64,000 nt of DNA from Comamonas testosteroni. GTDB lineage: Bacteria; Pseudomonadota; Gammaproteobacteria; Burkholderiales; Burkholderiaceae_C. Below, piece by piece: positions 19,214-29,324 of this stretch; positions within the stretch are counted from its first letter, which is position 1, and each line of letters opens with the position of its first letter. The stretch covers positions 4,402,001 through 4,466,000 of the forward strand of contig NZ_CP043568.1 in assembly GCF_014076415.1 (NCBI RefSeq), written 5' to 3'. The position numbers and the translations under genes were made by a program. The notes beneath the pieces were generated by a model. The model searched no databases, was not told where the DNA came from, and saw nothing but the letters and a program-made list of their open reading frames with translations.

Positions 19214-19871
19214 CCAGCACCATCACATCCTCCCAGTCCACACCCTGCATGGCATCCCAATGCGCCACGATGACGCTGCGGGGCCGTGCCGGATTCTTGA
19301 GCTCGGCGGCCATGGCCGCCAGCGCATGCTGCACATAGCGCTCGGACGGTTTGTCCAGCGCCGCCAGCGGCTCGTCGATCAGCACCAGCTCGGCGGCGCT
19401 GGCCCAGCCAGCGGCCATCCACAGCTTGCGCTGGGTGCCCGAGGACAGGGCCAGCAGCGGCTTGTGCAAATGTGGCTCCAGCCCGAAGCCCTGCACATGC
19501 TGCTCGAACTGCTGCTGCGACCAATGCGGATACAGCGTGCGCTGCAAAGCCACCCAGCTCTGGGCCGGCATCTGGTTGTAGACATCGTTGAGCGGCTGGC
19601 GTGGGTCCTGCCAGAAGCAGGAGCTTGCAGTCAGGCTACCATCGTCGGCGAACGGATAGTGCAGCAAGCCCATGCGCAGCGGCAATTGCCCGGCCAATGC
19701 CTTGAGCCAGCTGGTCTTGCCCGTGCCTTCGTCACCTTGCAGCAGACACAGCCCGGCATGCCAGCAATGCGAGGCCTCTTGGGCCACAACACGGCCGGGG
19801 TAGCCAAAGCTCACCTGCAGAGCCTGCACCATGCAGAGCGGCTCGCAGCCATCATCGAGTTCAGAATTCAT
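19200..19871 (-). CDS. Orphan ABC-type ATPase with degenerate signature motif
   Basis: 223 residues. Walker A is LLQGDEGTGKTSWLKAL and Walker B is AELVLIDEPLAALDKP, with the following D-loop and an H-loop His in VIVAHWDAM. The ABC signature is LALSSGTQRKLWMA, with SSGTQ in place of SGGQ. No transmembrane partner is encoded next to it, so its cargo or partner is unknown; a cytoplasmic, non-transport role is possible. ATG 19871 is preferred over TTG 19880. The gene converges on, and overlaps by 14 bases, the LytTR regulator. Confidence 0.75.
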   Translation of the reverse strand: MNSELDDGCEPLCMVQALQVSFGYPGRVVAQEASHCWHAGLCLLQGDEGTGKTSWLKALAGQLPLRMGLLHYPFADDGSLTASSCFWQDPRQPLNDVYNQMPAQSWVALQRTLYPHWSQQQFEQHVQGFGLEPHLHKPLLALSSGTQRKLWMAAGWASAAELVLIDEPLAALDKPSERYVQHALAAMAAELKNPARPRSVIVAHWDAMQGVDWEDVMVLATSP

Positions 19872-19988
19872 AGCTGACAACGCCTTGTATATATATGTCT
19901 ACGGCTGATTGTGTCCAAAGAACCCAAGGCTATGCGCATAGCAAGGCCCAGGCACAATGGCGTCCCCCTCAATAACGCGCAATATGCC

Positions 19989-20354
19989 ATGGCTCTCGAT
20001 TATTTGGAATTCGACTACAGCGAAGATGAAGAAGGCACAGGCACCTGGGATGCCATGGCCAGCGTCAAGGCCGAGCGCGCTCCCGCTCTGGCCGCTGAAA
20101 TCGAAGCCCTGCTGCGCTGGGCCGGCCAGAAGTTTGTGGGCCGTCAGGGTGCCGTGGAAGATGGCTTTGATTGGGACTACGACCTGCAGGCTCAGGATGA
20201 TGATGGCAAGCCATTGAACGCACGCTTTGACAAGGCGGCTGGCACGCTGGAGCTGCAGGCATCGGCCACGGGCCGCACCACGGTCAACCTGTCGCTTTCT
20301 GGCTCCATGCAATTTGGCGATGCGCTGCGCGCAGCCTTCGATCTGGAGAGCTGA
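19989..20354 (+). CDS. Small acidic protein of unknown function
   Basis: 121 residues from ATG 19989 (MALDYLEFDYSEDEEGTGTW). The middle has Ala/Glu-rich helix AERAPALAAEIEALLRWAG and the end is a predicted beta-rich part (LELQASATGRTTVNLSLSG). No known motif is recognised. The same frame is open upstream to ATG 19932 and GTG 19911; neither has a good ribosome binding site and 19989 leaves room for a divergent promoter with the ABC ATPase gene. Codon use matches the surroundings, supporting a real gene. Confidence 0.65.
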   Translation: MALDYLEFDYSEDEEGTGTWDAMASVKAERAPALAAEIEALLRWAGQKFVGRQGAVEDGFDWDYDLQAQDDDGKPLNARFDKAAGTLELQASATGRTTVNLSLSGSMQFGDALRAAFDLES

Positions 20355-20424
20355 AATTCCGGCTTGAAGTCAGCTGAGTGCTGTGCACAATGGAATGCCT
20401 GACGCGACCTGCAAAGGCATCTCC

Positions 20425-20943
20425 ATGACCGAGAAACTCTCAGCCCCGTTTGTTTTCGAGCAATTCGTCAAGGCTCCACGCGAGCTGGTCTACGCGGCCT
20501 TCACGCAGGCCGAGCACCTGAGTCAGTGGATGCGCCCGCCCGGCATGGTGATGACGCAATGCGAAGTGGATGCACGCGAAGGCGGCAGCTTTCATTACGG
20601 CATGCGCGCCGAGGCCATGACCCAGGCCCCGGTCATGTGGGGCAAGTGGACTTTCAGAGAGCTGAAGGCCCCCGAACGCATCGTCGTCGTGGTGCAGTTC
20701 AGCGATGCTGCCGGTGGCGTCACACGCCACCCCATGGCGCCGCAATGGCCGCTTTACACCTTGTCGAGCACCACACTGACCGAGGAGGCCGGCGGCACGC
20801 GTATCCACCTTGAATGGCGCGCCCTCAATGCCAATGCCATGGAGGAAGCGGTGTTCAACAGCTCGCACGCGAGCATGACCATGGGCTGGAGCGGGAGCAT
20901 GCAGTTTCTGGCCAGCTATCTGGCCAAGGCTCAGGCGGCGTAG
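20425..20943 (+). CDS. SRPBCC (AHSA1/START-like) domain protein
   Basis: 172 residues forming one START-like ligand-binding fold: FVFEQFVKAPRELVYAAFT, SQWMRPPGM, REGGSFHYGM, GKWTFRELKAPERIV and the closing helix ASMTMGWSGSMQFLASYLAK. The family includes activators of Hsp90 ATPase homologues and proteins binding small hydrophobic ligands; the function here is unknown. The start at 20425 has AAAGG about 8 bases upstream; GTG 20383 is in frame but less likely. Confidence 0.83.
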   Translation: MTEKLSAPFVFEQFVKAPRELVYAAFTQAEHLSQWMRPPGMVMTQCEVDAREGGSFHYGMRAEAMTQAPVMWGKWTFRELKAPERIVVVVQFSDAAGGVTRHPMAPQWPLYTLSSTTLTEEAGGTRIHLEWRALNANAMEEAVFNSSHASMTMGWSGSMQFLASYLAKAQAA

Positions 20944-20963
20944 GCCGCCCCTGGGAGCCCAGC

Positions 20964-21287
20964 TCAGTTGTCCATATCCTGGCGGCGCCTGGGTGCCTCC
21001 GCCGCATTCTTGCGGCTGGCCCCGGCACGCCCGGCCTTGCTCCATTGGTAGTCAAAACCGTCGGGGGTCTTGCCGTCTTCCACAGCAGACACGCCCACGG
21101 GCCCGACCATATCGCGCAACTCCGACGAAATCACCACATGGGCATTGCGTTCGTCCTTGCGCAGTTGCTGGCACAGGGCCAGCGCCTCGCCCATCTGCGC
21201 ATCGGAGAAGGCCCGGCATTGCGGCTGCCAGACCGGAGTCTGCCCTTCGGGCTCGGAATTGCGCAGGTAGAAAACAGCAATGCTCAT
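20964..21287 (-). CDS. Conserved hypothetical protein
   Basis: 107 residues, starting MSIAVFYLRNSEPEGQTPVW. It shows alternating helix/strand character (DAQMGEALALCQQLRKDE, AHVVISSELRDMVGPVG) and a basic C-terminal tail (SRKNAAEAPRRRQ) that could bind nucleic acid. No family is recognised. The start at ATG 21287 has GAAG 9 bases upstream; the frame extends 16 codons further without support. It lies 63 bases downstream of the efflux outer-membrane gene on the same strand, so read-through from that operon is possible. Confidence 0.65.
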   Translation of the reverse strand: MSIAVFYLRNSEPEGQTPVWQPQCRAFSDAQMGEALALCQQLRKDERNAHVVISSELRDMVGPVGVSAVEDGKTPDGFDYQWSKAGRAGASRKNAAEAPRRRQDMDN

Positions 21288-21350
21288 GGTTTGATCTTCA
21301 CAACAACAGAGCCACGGTTGTAACCCAGACCACAAGCCTGCACGGCGCGC

Positions 21351-22853
21351 TCACTCTTTGCGCAGCCCCGCATCCAGCGGCTCCCAGCGCCCAGCCACGT
21401 TCTTGAGCAAGGTGTTCACGGCGGTCAACCTGCGGTTTCTGACGCTATTGAGGCTGTTCTGGGCGCTGAGCACCGTCGTCTGGGCCGAGAGCACGTTCAG
21501 ATAGGCCACGATGCCGGCCTGGTACTGGTTGTTGGCCACGGTCAGCGACTTCTGCGCTGCGGCCAGGGCCTCGGTCTGCACCTGCTCCTCCTGCGCCAGA
21601 TTGACGGCGGCAACCAGGTTGTCCTCCACCTCCTGCAGCGCTGTCAGCACCGTCTGCTTGTAGGTGGCGGCATTCAGGTCCAGCGCGGCACGGGCCGACT
21701 CCACGGCCGCCGAGCGCGCTCCACCGTCAAACAGACTCATGGCCAGCGCCGGTCCCAGCGACCAGAACAGATTCGGAGCATTGAGCAGATCGGAGAGCAC
21801 GGAGTTGCGATAGCCGGCCGATGCCGACAGGGTCAGCGACGGGAAGTAGGCCGCACGCGCCACGCCGATCTGCGCATTGGCCATGGCCACGCGGCGCTCC
21901 GCGGCAGCAATGTCGGGGCGCCTCTCCAGCAGAGTGGAGGCCAGCATCTCGGGCACTGCAGGCGGTGTCGGCAGGTGGCCGGTGACCGGCAGGCTGAAGT
22001 TGGCCGGAGCCTTGCCCAGCAAGGCCGCCAGCGCATGCTCGTACTGAGCGCGCGTGATGCGGGCTTCCAGCAGGCTGGCCTGCGTGCTCTTGTACTGGGA
22101 CTGGGCCTGGGCCACATCGGCCGACGACACCACGCCCGCCTGGTAGCGATTTTGCGTGAGCTTCAGGCTTTGCTCATAGGCCTGCAGGCTTTCCTGCAGA
22201 TACTTCATCTGCGCCTCGGCGGCACGCAGCGAGAAATAGGTCTGGGCCACCGATGCCTGGGCCGACAGACGGGCCGCAGCCAGATCGTCGGCACTGGCCT
22301 GGGCCGAAGCCCTGCTGGCGTCCACCGCGCCCGAGAGCTTGCCCCAGAGATCCAGCTCCCAGCTGGCGCTCAGGCCCAGCGAGAAGTTGTTGTTGATGCT
22401 GCCGCTGCGCGCCACGTTCTCGCCGTTGGTATTGCTGTAGGTGCCGCCGCCGGTCAAGGCACGCGAGCCGCTGCCCGTGGTGCCGAGCGTGGGCAATTGC
22501 GCGGCGCGGCTGCTGGCGACGGCGGCCTGGGCCGAGCGCAGACGGGCCACGGCCTGTTCCACGCTGGGATTGCCCGCGGCTGCCGCTTGCTGCAGCTGAT
22601 CCAGCGTGCTGTCGCCATACACCGTCCACCACTGGTCGGGCACTGCCGTGGCCGGGCTGCCCCCCGAACTCTGCGCCGGTTGCCAGACGCCGAACTGCGC
22701 GGCCTCGGGCGTGGCCTCCTTGAACCGGGCCGGCACCTCCAGCCGGGGCGACTGATAGGCGGGCTGGGTGGAACAGGCTGCCAGCGCCAGCGCCGTGGCA
22801 AGCGGCAACAGACGCGGCATCCAGCGGGGCAGCGCCCTGGAAGAATTCTTCAT
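21351..22853 (-). CDS. RND efflux outer-membrane lipoprotein (NodT/OprM family)
   Basis: 500 residues. A lipoprotein signal peptide ends in the lipobox LALAACSTQP (Cys lipidated). Two outer-membrane efflux-protein repeats follow, with helical signatures such as DLRLSAQASVAQTYFSL-type segments and ERRPDIAAAERRVAMANAQI, which is typical of TolC/OprM homologues. It forms the outer-membrane channel for the RND pump encoded upstream. The start at 22853 gives a normal signal peptide. An in-frame ATG at 22928 sits one base past the stop of the upstream permease gene and would add 25 residues before the signal; it may serve translational coupling. It is the last gene of the mdtABC-like operon. Confidence 0.9.
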   Translation of the reverse strand: MKNSSRALPRWMPRLLPLATALALAACSTQPAYQSPRLEVPARFKEATPEAAQFGVWQPAQSSGGSPATAVPDQWWTVYGDSTLDQLQQAAAAGNPSVEQAVARLRSAQAAVASSRAAQLPTLGTTGSGSRALTGGGTYSNTNGENVARSGSINNNFSLGLSASWELDLWGKLSGAVDASRASAQASADDLAAARLSAQASVAQTYFSLRAAEAQMKYLQESLQAYEQSLKLTQNRYQAGVVSSADVAQAQSQYKSTQASLLEARITRAQYEHALAALLGKAPANFSLPVTGHLPTPPAVPEMLASTLLERRPDIAAAERRVAMANAQIGVARAAYFPSLTLSASAGYRNSVLSDLLNAPNLFWSLGPALAMSLFDGGARSAAVESARAALDLNAATYKQTVLTALQEVEDNLVAAVNLAQEEQVQTEALAAAQKSLTVANNQYQAGIVAYLNVLSAQTTVLSAQNSLNSVRNRRLTAVNTLLKNVAGRWEPLDAGLRKE

Positions 22854-22929
22854 AAAAGTGAGCTTCTTACGCTTACCTTGATTGGGTTTGAAGCCGATCT
22901 GATTCAAAAACTGTGCTGGCATATTCATC

Positions 22930-25900
22930 TCACTTTGCCGCAGCCATGGCAGAGGCCGGGCCGCCGCGCCTTCTGGCCGGACGGCGCGCCCAGAGGCGTA
23001 GCACGCTGCGGCGCACACGGTCCAGCAGCACATAGACCACGGGCGTGGTGTAGAGCGTGAGCAACTGGCTCAGCAGCAGGCCGCCCACGATCGCAATGCC
23101 CAGGGGCTGGCGCAGCTCGGCACCATCGCCCCGGCCCAGGGCCAGGGGCAGCGCACCGAACAGGGCCGCCATGGTGGTCATCAGTATGGGACGCAGGCGC
23201 AGGTGGCAGGCCCGATAGATGGCCTGGGCCGCCGTGGCATGACCGCCTTTCTCGCGCTCCAGCGCGAAGTCGATCATCATGATGGCGTTCTTCTTGACCA
23301 GTCCGATCAGCAGGATCACGCCGATGAAGGCGATCAGCGAGAACTCGGTCTTGAACCACATCAGCGCCAGCAGCGCCCCCACACCTGCCGAGGGCAAGGT
23401 GGACAGAATCGTCAGCGGGTGAACCAGGTTCTCGTAGAGGATACCCAGCACCAGATAGATGGTGAGGATGGCTGCGAGAATCAGCAGGGGCTGGCCCGCC
23501 AGCGCCTGCTGGAAGGCACCGGCCGAGCCGCTGAAGCTGCCGCGGATGGATACCGGAACGCCCAGCTCCAGCATGGCATTGCGGATCGCGTCATTGGCCT
23601 GCGACAGCGAGACATTGGGCGCCAGGTTGTAGCTCACGGTGCTGGCCGGCGTGCCGCTCTGGTGCTGCACGGACAGTGGCGTGGTCGAGGTGGTGATCCT
23701 GGCAAAGGCCGTCAGCGGAATCTGCTGGCCCGCGCTGTTGACGAAGAAGAAGCCGCGCAGCGTCTCCGGGCTCTGCAGATACTGGGACGAGGCCGTCATC
23801 ACCACGCGGTACTGGTTGAGCGGGTTGTAGATCACGCCCACCTGGCGCTGGCCAAAGGCATCGTTGAGCGTGTTGTCGATCTGCGCCACCGTCAGGCCCA
23901 GACGCGTGGCCTGGTCGCGGTCTATGACCAGCTTGGTCTGCATGCCGTTGTCCTGCACATCGCTGTTGACATCGGTCAGCTCCGGCAGCGTGGACAGCAC
24001 CTGACGGATGCGCGGCTCCCACAGGCGCAGCTCGGCCGTATCGTCGGCCTGCAGCGTGTACTGATAGGAGGACATGCTCTGGCGCCCGCCGATGCGCACA
24101 TCGCTCTGCGTCATCATGAACAGGCGCGCACCGGGTTCGTCCTTGAGCTTTTCACGCAGGCGGTTGATGACCTCGTCGCTGGACACCTTGCGCTCGGCCA
24201 TGGGCTTGAGCGACATGAACATATTGGCCGCATTGGCCTGACCGCCGCCGGTAAAGCCGGTCACATATTCCACGGCCGGGTCCTGCTGCACCACATCGAG
24301 AAAACGCTTGATGCGGCGCTCCATGGCCTGAAAGGACGTGGACTGGTCGGCACGGATGAAGCCCATGACGCGGCCCGTGTCCTCGCTGGGCATGAAGCCC
24401 TTGTCTATGGTCTGGTAGAGATGGATGTTGAGGCCGATGACCGCCACCAGACTGAGCAGCACCACGGGCTGGTGGCGCAGCCCCCAGGCCAGGGTGTGAC
24501 GGTAAAGCGCCGTCACGCGCGCCTCGAAGCGATCCATGGCCAGCGAGACGCGCAGCCAGAAGGCATCCCAGCGGCGCGTGAACGGGCGCCGGGCACGTTC
24601 GACGCGGCGGCGCTCCTCGTCAGCAGGCGTGCGCAGCAAGGCCGCACACATCATGGGCGTGGTGGTCAGCGAGATGATCATGGAAACCAGAATCGCTGCC
24701 GACATGACCACGGCGAATTCACGAAAGAAGCGCCCCACGATGCCGGCCATGAACAAAATGGGCACGAACACTGCGATCAGCGACAGACTCATGGAGACCA
24801 CGGTGAAGCCGATCTCGCGCGCGCCTTCGATGGCCGCCTGCATCGCGGACTTGCCGCGCTCCATGTGGCGCATCACGTTCTCCAGCACCACGATGGCATC
24901 GTCCACCACAAAGCCTGCGGCCACCGTCAACGCCATCAGCGAGAGGTTGTCCAGCGTGTAGCCGCACAGGTACATGATGCCGAAGGTGCCCATCAGCGAG
25001 GCGGGCACGGCCACGGCCGGAATCAACGTGGCGCGCAGCCGGCGCAGAAAGACGAACACCACCATGATGACCAGCGCTATCGAAATCAGCAGCGCGTTCT
25101 GCACCTCCTTGACCGAGGCGCGCAGCGTGGGCGTGCGGTCCGAGATCACCGTGACATCGATGGCCGGGTTGATCGACGCCCTGAGCTGGGGCAGCATGGC
25201 GCGCACCTTGTCCACGGCCTGCAGGATGTTGGCGTCGGGCTGCTTGAACACCTGCAGCAGCACGGCGGGCTTGCCATTCATCACGCCGTAGTTGCGAATG
25301 TCCTGCACGGAGTCGGTGACATCGGCCACATCGGACAGCCGCACCGCATTGCCGTTGTTCCAGCGCAGCACCAGCGGCGCGTATTCGGCGGCAGTGCGGG
25401 CCTGGTCGTTGGTCGCCACCTGCCAGTAGTGGTCTTCACGCTCCACGGCGCCCAGGGGGCGGTTGGCATTGGTGGCGGTGATGGCCGTGCGCACCGCATC
25501 CAGCGATACGCCATTGGCGGCCAGACGCACCGGATCCAGCTCCACACGCACGGCCGGCAGCGCACCGCCATTGATCGAAGCCTGGCCCACGCCTTCCACC
25601 TGGGCCAGCTTCTGTGCCAGCACCGTGGAGGCCGCGTCATACATCTGGCCGCGCGTGAGGGAGTCCGAAGTCAGCGCCAGAATCATGATGGGCGCGTCGG
25701 CCGGGTTGACCTTGCGATAGGTCGGGTTGCCCGGCATGCCCGAAGGCAGCAGCGTGCGCGCCGCATTGATGGCGGCCTGCACGTCATGGGCGGCGCTGTC
25801 CACCGTGCGCGTCAGATCGAACTGCAGCGTGATGCGCGTGCTACCCATGCTGGAGCTGGACGTCATCTCGTTGACGCCGGCAATCGCGCCCAGGGCGCGC

Positions 25901-26103
25901 TCCAGCGGCGTGGCCACGGTGGCCGCCATGGTGTCCGGCGCCGCGCCGGGCAGGCTGGCGGTCACCGAAATCGTCGGATAGTCCACCTGCGGCAGCGGCG
26001 CCACAGGCAGCAGAAAATAGGCCACGCCGCCCACCAGGGCCATGCCTATGGTCAGCAGCAGGGTTGCAATGGGCCGGAAGATGAAGGGCGTGGAGATGCT
26101 CAT
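22930..26103 (-). CDS. mdtC: RND multidrug efflux permease, MdtC/MuxC type
   Basis: 1057 residues, the usual length for RND permeases. The N-terminus is [20 protein letters not shown] (TM1). The periplasmic porter region is followed by the proton-relay helices, including [20 protein letters not shown] with conserved acidic residues. A duplicated second half contains [20 protein letters not shown] and [15 protein letters not shown]. It extrudes hydrophobic compounds driven by the proton gradient, working as a heteromultimer with the MdtB-type permease. It overlaps mdtB by 4 bases (ATGA). It is third in the operon. Confidence 0.94.
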   Translation of the reverse strand: MSISTPFIFRPIATLLLTIGMALVGGVAYFLLPVAPLPQVDYPTISVTASLPGAAPDTMAATVATPLERALGAIAGVNEMTSSSSMGSTRITLQFDLTRTVDSAAHDVQAAINAARTLLPSGMPGNPTYRKVNPADAPIMILALTSDSLTRGQMYDAASTVLAQKLAQVEGVGQASINGGALPAVRVELDPVRLAANGVSLDAVRTAITATNANRPLGAVEREDHYWQVATNDQARTAAEYAPLVLRWNNGNAVRLSDVADVTDSVQDIRNYGVMNGKPAVLLQVFKQPDANILQAVDKVRAMLPQLRASINPAIDVTVISDRTPTLRASVKEVQNALLISIALVIMVVFVFLRRLRATLIPAVAVPASLMGTFGIMYLCGYTLDNLSLMALTVAAGFVVDDAIVVLENVMRHMERGKSAMQAAIEGAREIGFTVVSMSLSLIAVFVPILFMAGIVGRFFREFAVVMSAAILVSMIISLTTTPMMCAALLRTPADEERRRVERARRPFTRRWDAFWLRVSLAMDRFEARVTALYRHTLAWGLRHQPVVLLSLVAVIGLNIHLYQTIDKGFMPSEDTGRVMGFIRADQSTSFQAMERRIKRFLDVVQQDPAVEYVTGFTGGGQANAANMFMSLKPMAERKVSSDEVINRLREKLKDEPGARLFMMTQSDVRIGGRQSMSSYQYTLQADDTAELRLWEPRIRQVLSTLPELTDVNSDVQDNGMQTKLVIDRDQATRLGLTVAQIDNTLNDAFGQRQVGVIYNPLNQYRVVMTASSQYLQSPETLRGFFFVNSAGQQIPLTAFARITTSTTPLSVQHQSGTPASTVSYNLAPNVSLSQANDAIRNAMLELGVPVSIRGSFSGSAGAFQQALAGQPLLILAAILTIYLVLGILYENLVHPLTILSTLPSAGVGALLALMWFKTEFSLIAFIGVILLIGLVKKNAIMMIDFALEREKGGHATAAQAIYRACHLRLRPILMTTMAALFGALPLALGRGDGAELRQPLGIAIVGGLLLSQLLTLYTTPVVYVLLDRVRRSVLRLWARRPARRRGGPASAMAAAK

Positions 26104-29100
26104 GGACGCGCCCCGCTCTGGCCGCCATCGCCTGCCTCGCCCATGACTTCGGCCTCGGAGTGCGGCACCTGCTTGACGGCCGGCAGGCCGCGCCGGGTGC
26201 GCCAGCCCTCGGCCCAGTTTTCAAAGGTCAGATAGATCACCGGCGTGGTAAACAGGGTCAGCAGCTGGCTCAGCAGCAGGCCGCCCACCAGGGTCACGCC
26301 CAGCGGCTGACGCAGCTCGCTGCCCACGCCGGTTCCCAGCATCATGGGCAGCGCGCTCAGCAGGGCAGCCAGCGTGGTCATGAGAATCGGGCGGAAGCGC
26401 AGCAGACAGGCCTGGTAGATGGCGTCGCGCGCGTTCATGCCCTCCTCGCGCTGGGCGTCCAACGCGAAGTCGATCATCATGATGGCGTTCTTCTTGACGA
26501 TGCCGATCAGCAAGATGATGCCGATGATGGCGATGATGTCCAGATCCAGCCCCGCCACCAGCAAGGCCAGCAGCGCCCCCACGCCCGCCGACGGCAGGGT
26601 GGAGAGAATCGTGATCGGGTGAATCGTGCTCTCGTAGAGCACGCCCAGCACGATGTACATGGTGATGATGGCGGCCAGCACCAGCAGCAGGGTATTGGAC
26701 AGCGAGGCCTGGAAGGCCAGCGCCGCACCCTGGAACTGCGAATCCACCGACAGCGGGATCTGCCCTTCGTCGCGCAGCTGCCCGATGACGGCTTGTGCCG
26801 CTTCAACCGCATGGCCCAGCGACACGCCGGATGCGGTGTTGAACGAAATCGTAGCCGCAGGCAACTGCCCCACATGGTTGACGGCCAGTGCCATCGGACG
26901 CTCGCTCACCGTGGCAATCGAAGACAGCGGCACCGGCGCTCCGTTGCTCGATGCGGCATAGATGTTCTGCAAGGCCTCAGGCCCGATCTTGAACTGCGGC
27001 GCCACCTCCAGCACCACCCGGTACTGGTTGGATTGCGTGAAGATGGTGGAGATCAGGCGCTGGCCGAAAGCGTTGTAGAGGGCCGAGTCCACCGACGAGA
27101 CCGTCACGCCGAGGCGGCTGGCCTGGGCCCGGTCGATCTGCACATAGGCCTGACGGCCCTGGTTCTGCAGATCGCTGCTCACATCCAGCAACTGGGGCAG
27201 TTGCTGCAGGCGCTCCACCAAAATCCTGGTACTGGCCGTGAGCTGGTTCATGTCCGGCGAGGAAAGCAGCAGCTGGTACTGGGTGCGGGCCTGGCGGTCC
27301 TCTATCGTCAGGTCCTGCACGGGCAGGGCATAGAGGCGGATGCCGGGCACAGCCAGGGAGTCTTCGGCCAGTCGATTGAGCACCACGGGCAGGCGGTCGC
27401 GCTGGGCATGCGGCTTGAGGTCGATCTGGATGCGGCCGGTATTGAGCGTGGTATTGGTGCCGTCGACACCGATGAACGAGGAGATGGAGGCCACGGCCGG
27501 GTCCTTGAGCAAATGCTCGGCCAGCGCCTGCTGGCGCTCTGCCATGGCGGCAAAGGAGATGGACTGGTCGGCCTCGGTGGTCGCGGCAATCGTGCCCGTA
27601 TCCTGCTCGGGGAAGAAGCCCTTGGGCACGACGAAGTACAGCAGCACCGTGACCAGCAGCGTGGCGATGAACACCAGCCATGTCAGCTTGCTGTGATCCA
27701 GCACCCAGGTCAGCATGCGGCCGTATTCGGCAATCACCTTGTCGAAAAAGCGCGCGACCGCAGCGCCGAAGCCCTTGGACTCGGCCTTTTTCTTCTCGGC
27801 CTCTGGCTGGTGGCGCAGCAGGCGCGCGCACAGCATGGGGGTGAGCGTGAGCGAAACCACGGCCGAGATCAGAATCGCCACCGTCATGGTGATGGCGAAT
27901 TCGTGGAACAGACGGCCCACCACATCCCCCATGAACAGCAGCGGAATCAGCACCGCGACCAGGGAGATGGTCAGCGAGATGATGGTGAAGCCGATCTGCT
28001 TGGCGCCCTTGAGCGCGGCCTGCATGGGCGGCTCGCCCTTTTCCACATAGCGGGCGATGTTCTCGATCATCACGATGGCATCGTCCACCACAAAGCCCGT
28101 GGCAATGGTCAGGGCCATCAGCGTGAGATTGTTGATGGAAAAGCCTGCCAGATACATGACGCCGAAGGTGCCTATCAGCGACAGCGGCACCGCCACGCTG
28201 GGAATCAACGTGGCCGATGCGCTGCGCAGGAACAGGAAGATCACCATCACCACCAGAGCGATGGCCAGGGCCAGCTCGAACTGCATGTCCTTGACCGAGG
28301 CGCGAATGGTCACGGTGCGGTCGGTAAGCACCTGCACGTCGATGGAGGCGGGCAGGGTCTCCTTGAGCTGGGGCAGCAGGTTCTTGATGGCATCGACGGT
28401 GTCGATCACGTTCGCGCCGGGCTGGCGACGGATATTGAGAATCACGGCCGACTTGGAGCCAGTCTCGGGTGTGCCCGACCAGGCGGCCAGACGCGTGTTC
28501 TCGGCGTCGTCCACAGTCTGCGCCACATCGGACAGGCGCACGGGATTGCCGTTCTTGAAGGCGATGATGAGGTTGCGGTACTCGGCCGCCGACTGCATCT
28601 GGTCGTTGGCATCGATGGTCGACGCGCGGTTGGGGCCGTCAAAGCTGCCCTTGGCGGTCTTGACGTTGGCCGCCGAGATGGCGGTGCGCACATCGTCCAG
28701 GGTCATGCCGAAGCTGGCCAGCGCTGCCGGGTTGGCCTGGATGCGCACGGCCGGACGGCGCGCACCGGCAATGGCCACCAGGCCCACGCCCTTGACCTGG
28801 GAGAGCTTGGGCGCCAGGCGGTTCTCCACCAGGTCGTTGATCTTGATGACGGGCAGCGAAGGCGAGCTGATGGCCAGCGTCAGCACCGGCGCATCGGCCG
28901 GGTTGACCTTGCTGTAGAGCGGGGGCATGGGCAGATCGCTGGGCAGCAGATTGGTGCCCGCGTTGATGGCGGCCTGCACCTGCTGCTCGGCCACATCCAT
29001 GGACATATCGAGCGCAAAGCGCAGGCTGATGACCGATGCGCCGCCCGAGCTTGTCGAGGACATCTGGTCCAGGCCCGGCATCTGGCCGAACTGGCGCTCC

Positions 29101-29300
29101 AGCGGTGCCGTGACGTTGGAGGTCATCACATCGGGGCTGGCCCCCGGATACAAGGTAGTGACCTGAATCGTGGGGTAATCCACCTCGGGCAGGGCCGAGA
29201 TGGGCAGCAGGCGGTAGGCAAGAATGCCCGAGATCAGCACCGCCACCATCAGCAAGCTGGTGGCGATGGGCCTGAGAATGAAGAGGCGCGAGAGATTCAT
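26100..29300 (-). CDS. mdtB: RND multidrug efflux permease, MdtB/MuxB type
   Basis: 1066 residues. It begins [20 protein letters not shown], and the family motifs repeat in each half: [20 protein letters not shown] in helix 4 and [15 protein letters not shown] in helix 10. Two large periplasmic loops lie between TM1-2 and TM7-8. It is the partner of the MdtC-type permease encoded next. The start codon lies 24 bases after the adaptor stop, giving one operon adaptor-mdtB-mdtC-outer-membrane channel. Confidence 0.94.
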   Translation of the reverse strand: MNLSRLFILRPIATSLLMVAVLISGILAYRLLPISALPEVDYPTIQVTTLYPGASPDVMTSNVTAPLERQFGQMPGLDQMSSTSSGGASVISLRFALDMSMDVAEQQVQAAINAGTNLLPSDLPMPPLYSKVNPADAPVLTLAISSPSLPVIKINDLVENRLAPKLSQVKGVGLVAIAGARRPAVRIQANPAALASFGMTLDDVRTAISAANVKTAKGSFDGPNRASTIDANDQMQSAAEYRNLIIAFKNGNPVRLSDVAQTVDDAENTRLAAWSGTPETGSKSAVILNIRRQPGANVIDTVDAIKNLLPQLKETLPASIDVQVLTDRTVTIRASVKDMQFELALAIALVVMVIFLFLRSASATLIPSVAVPLSLIGTFGVMYLAGFSINNLTLMALTIATGFVVDDAIVMIENIARYVEKGEPPMQAALKGAKQIGFTIISLTISLVAVLIPLLFMGDVVGRLFHEFAITMTVAILISAVVSLTLTPMLCARLLRHQPEAEKKKAESKGFGAAVARFFDKVIAEYGRMLTWVLDHSKLTWLVFIATLLVTVLLYFVVPKGFFPEQDTGTIAATTEADQSISFAAMAERQQALAEHLLKDPAVASISSFIGVDGTNTTLNTGRIQIDLKPHAQRDRLPVVLNRLAEDSLAVPGIRLYALPVQDLTIEDRQARTQYQLLLSSPDMNQLTASTRILVERLQQLPQLLDVSSDLQNQGRQAYVQIDRAQASRLGVTVSSVDSALYNAFGQRLISTIFTQSNQYRVVLEVAPQFKIGPEALQNIYAASSNGAPVPLSSIATVSERPMALAVNHVGQLPAATISFNTASGVSLGHAVEAAQAVIGQLRDEGQIPLSVDSQFQGAALAFQASLSNTLLLVLAAIITMYIVLGVLYESTIHPITILSTLPSAGVGALLALLVAGLDLDIIAIIGIILLIGIVKKNAIMMIDFALDAQREEGMNARDAIYQACLLRFRPILMTTLAALLSALPMMLGTGVGSELRQPLGVTLVGGLLLSQLLTLFTTPVIYLTFENWAEGWRTRRGLPAVKQVPHSEAEVMGEAGDGGQSGARP

Positions 29301-29324
29301 AATGGCCGCAGGCTCTGGCTATGC

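Noticed and set aside
23203..26235. A long plus-strand open frame opposite mdtC
   Set aside because: Antisense shadow of an RND permease with complete motifs; no independent start signal.
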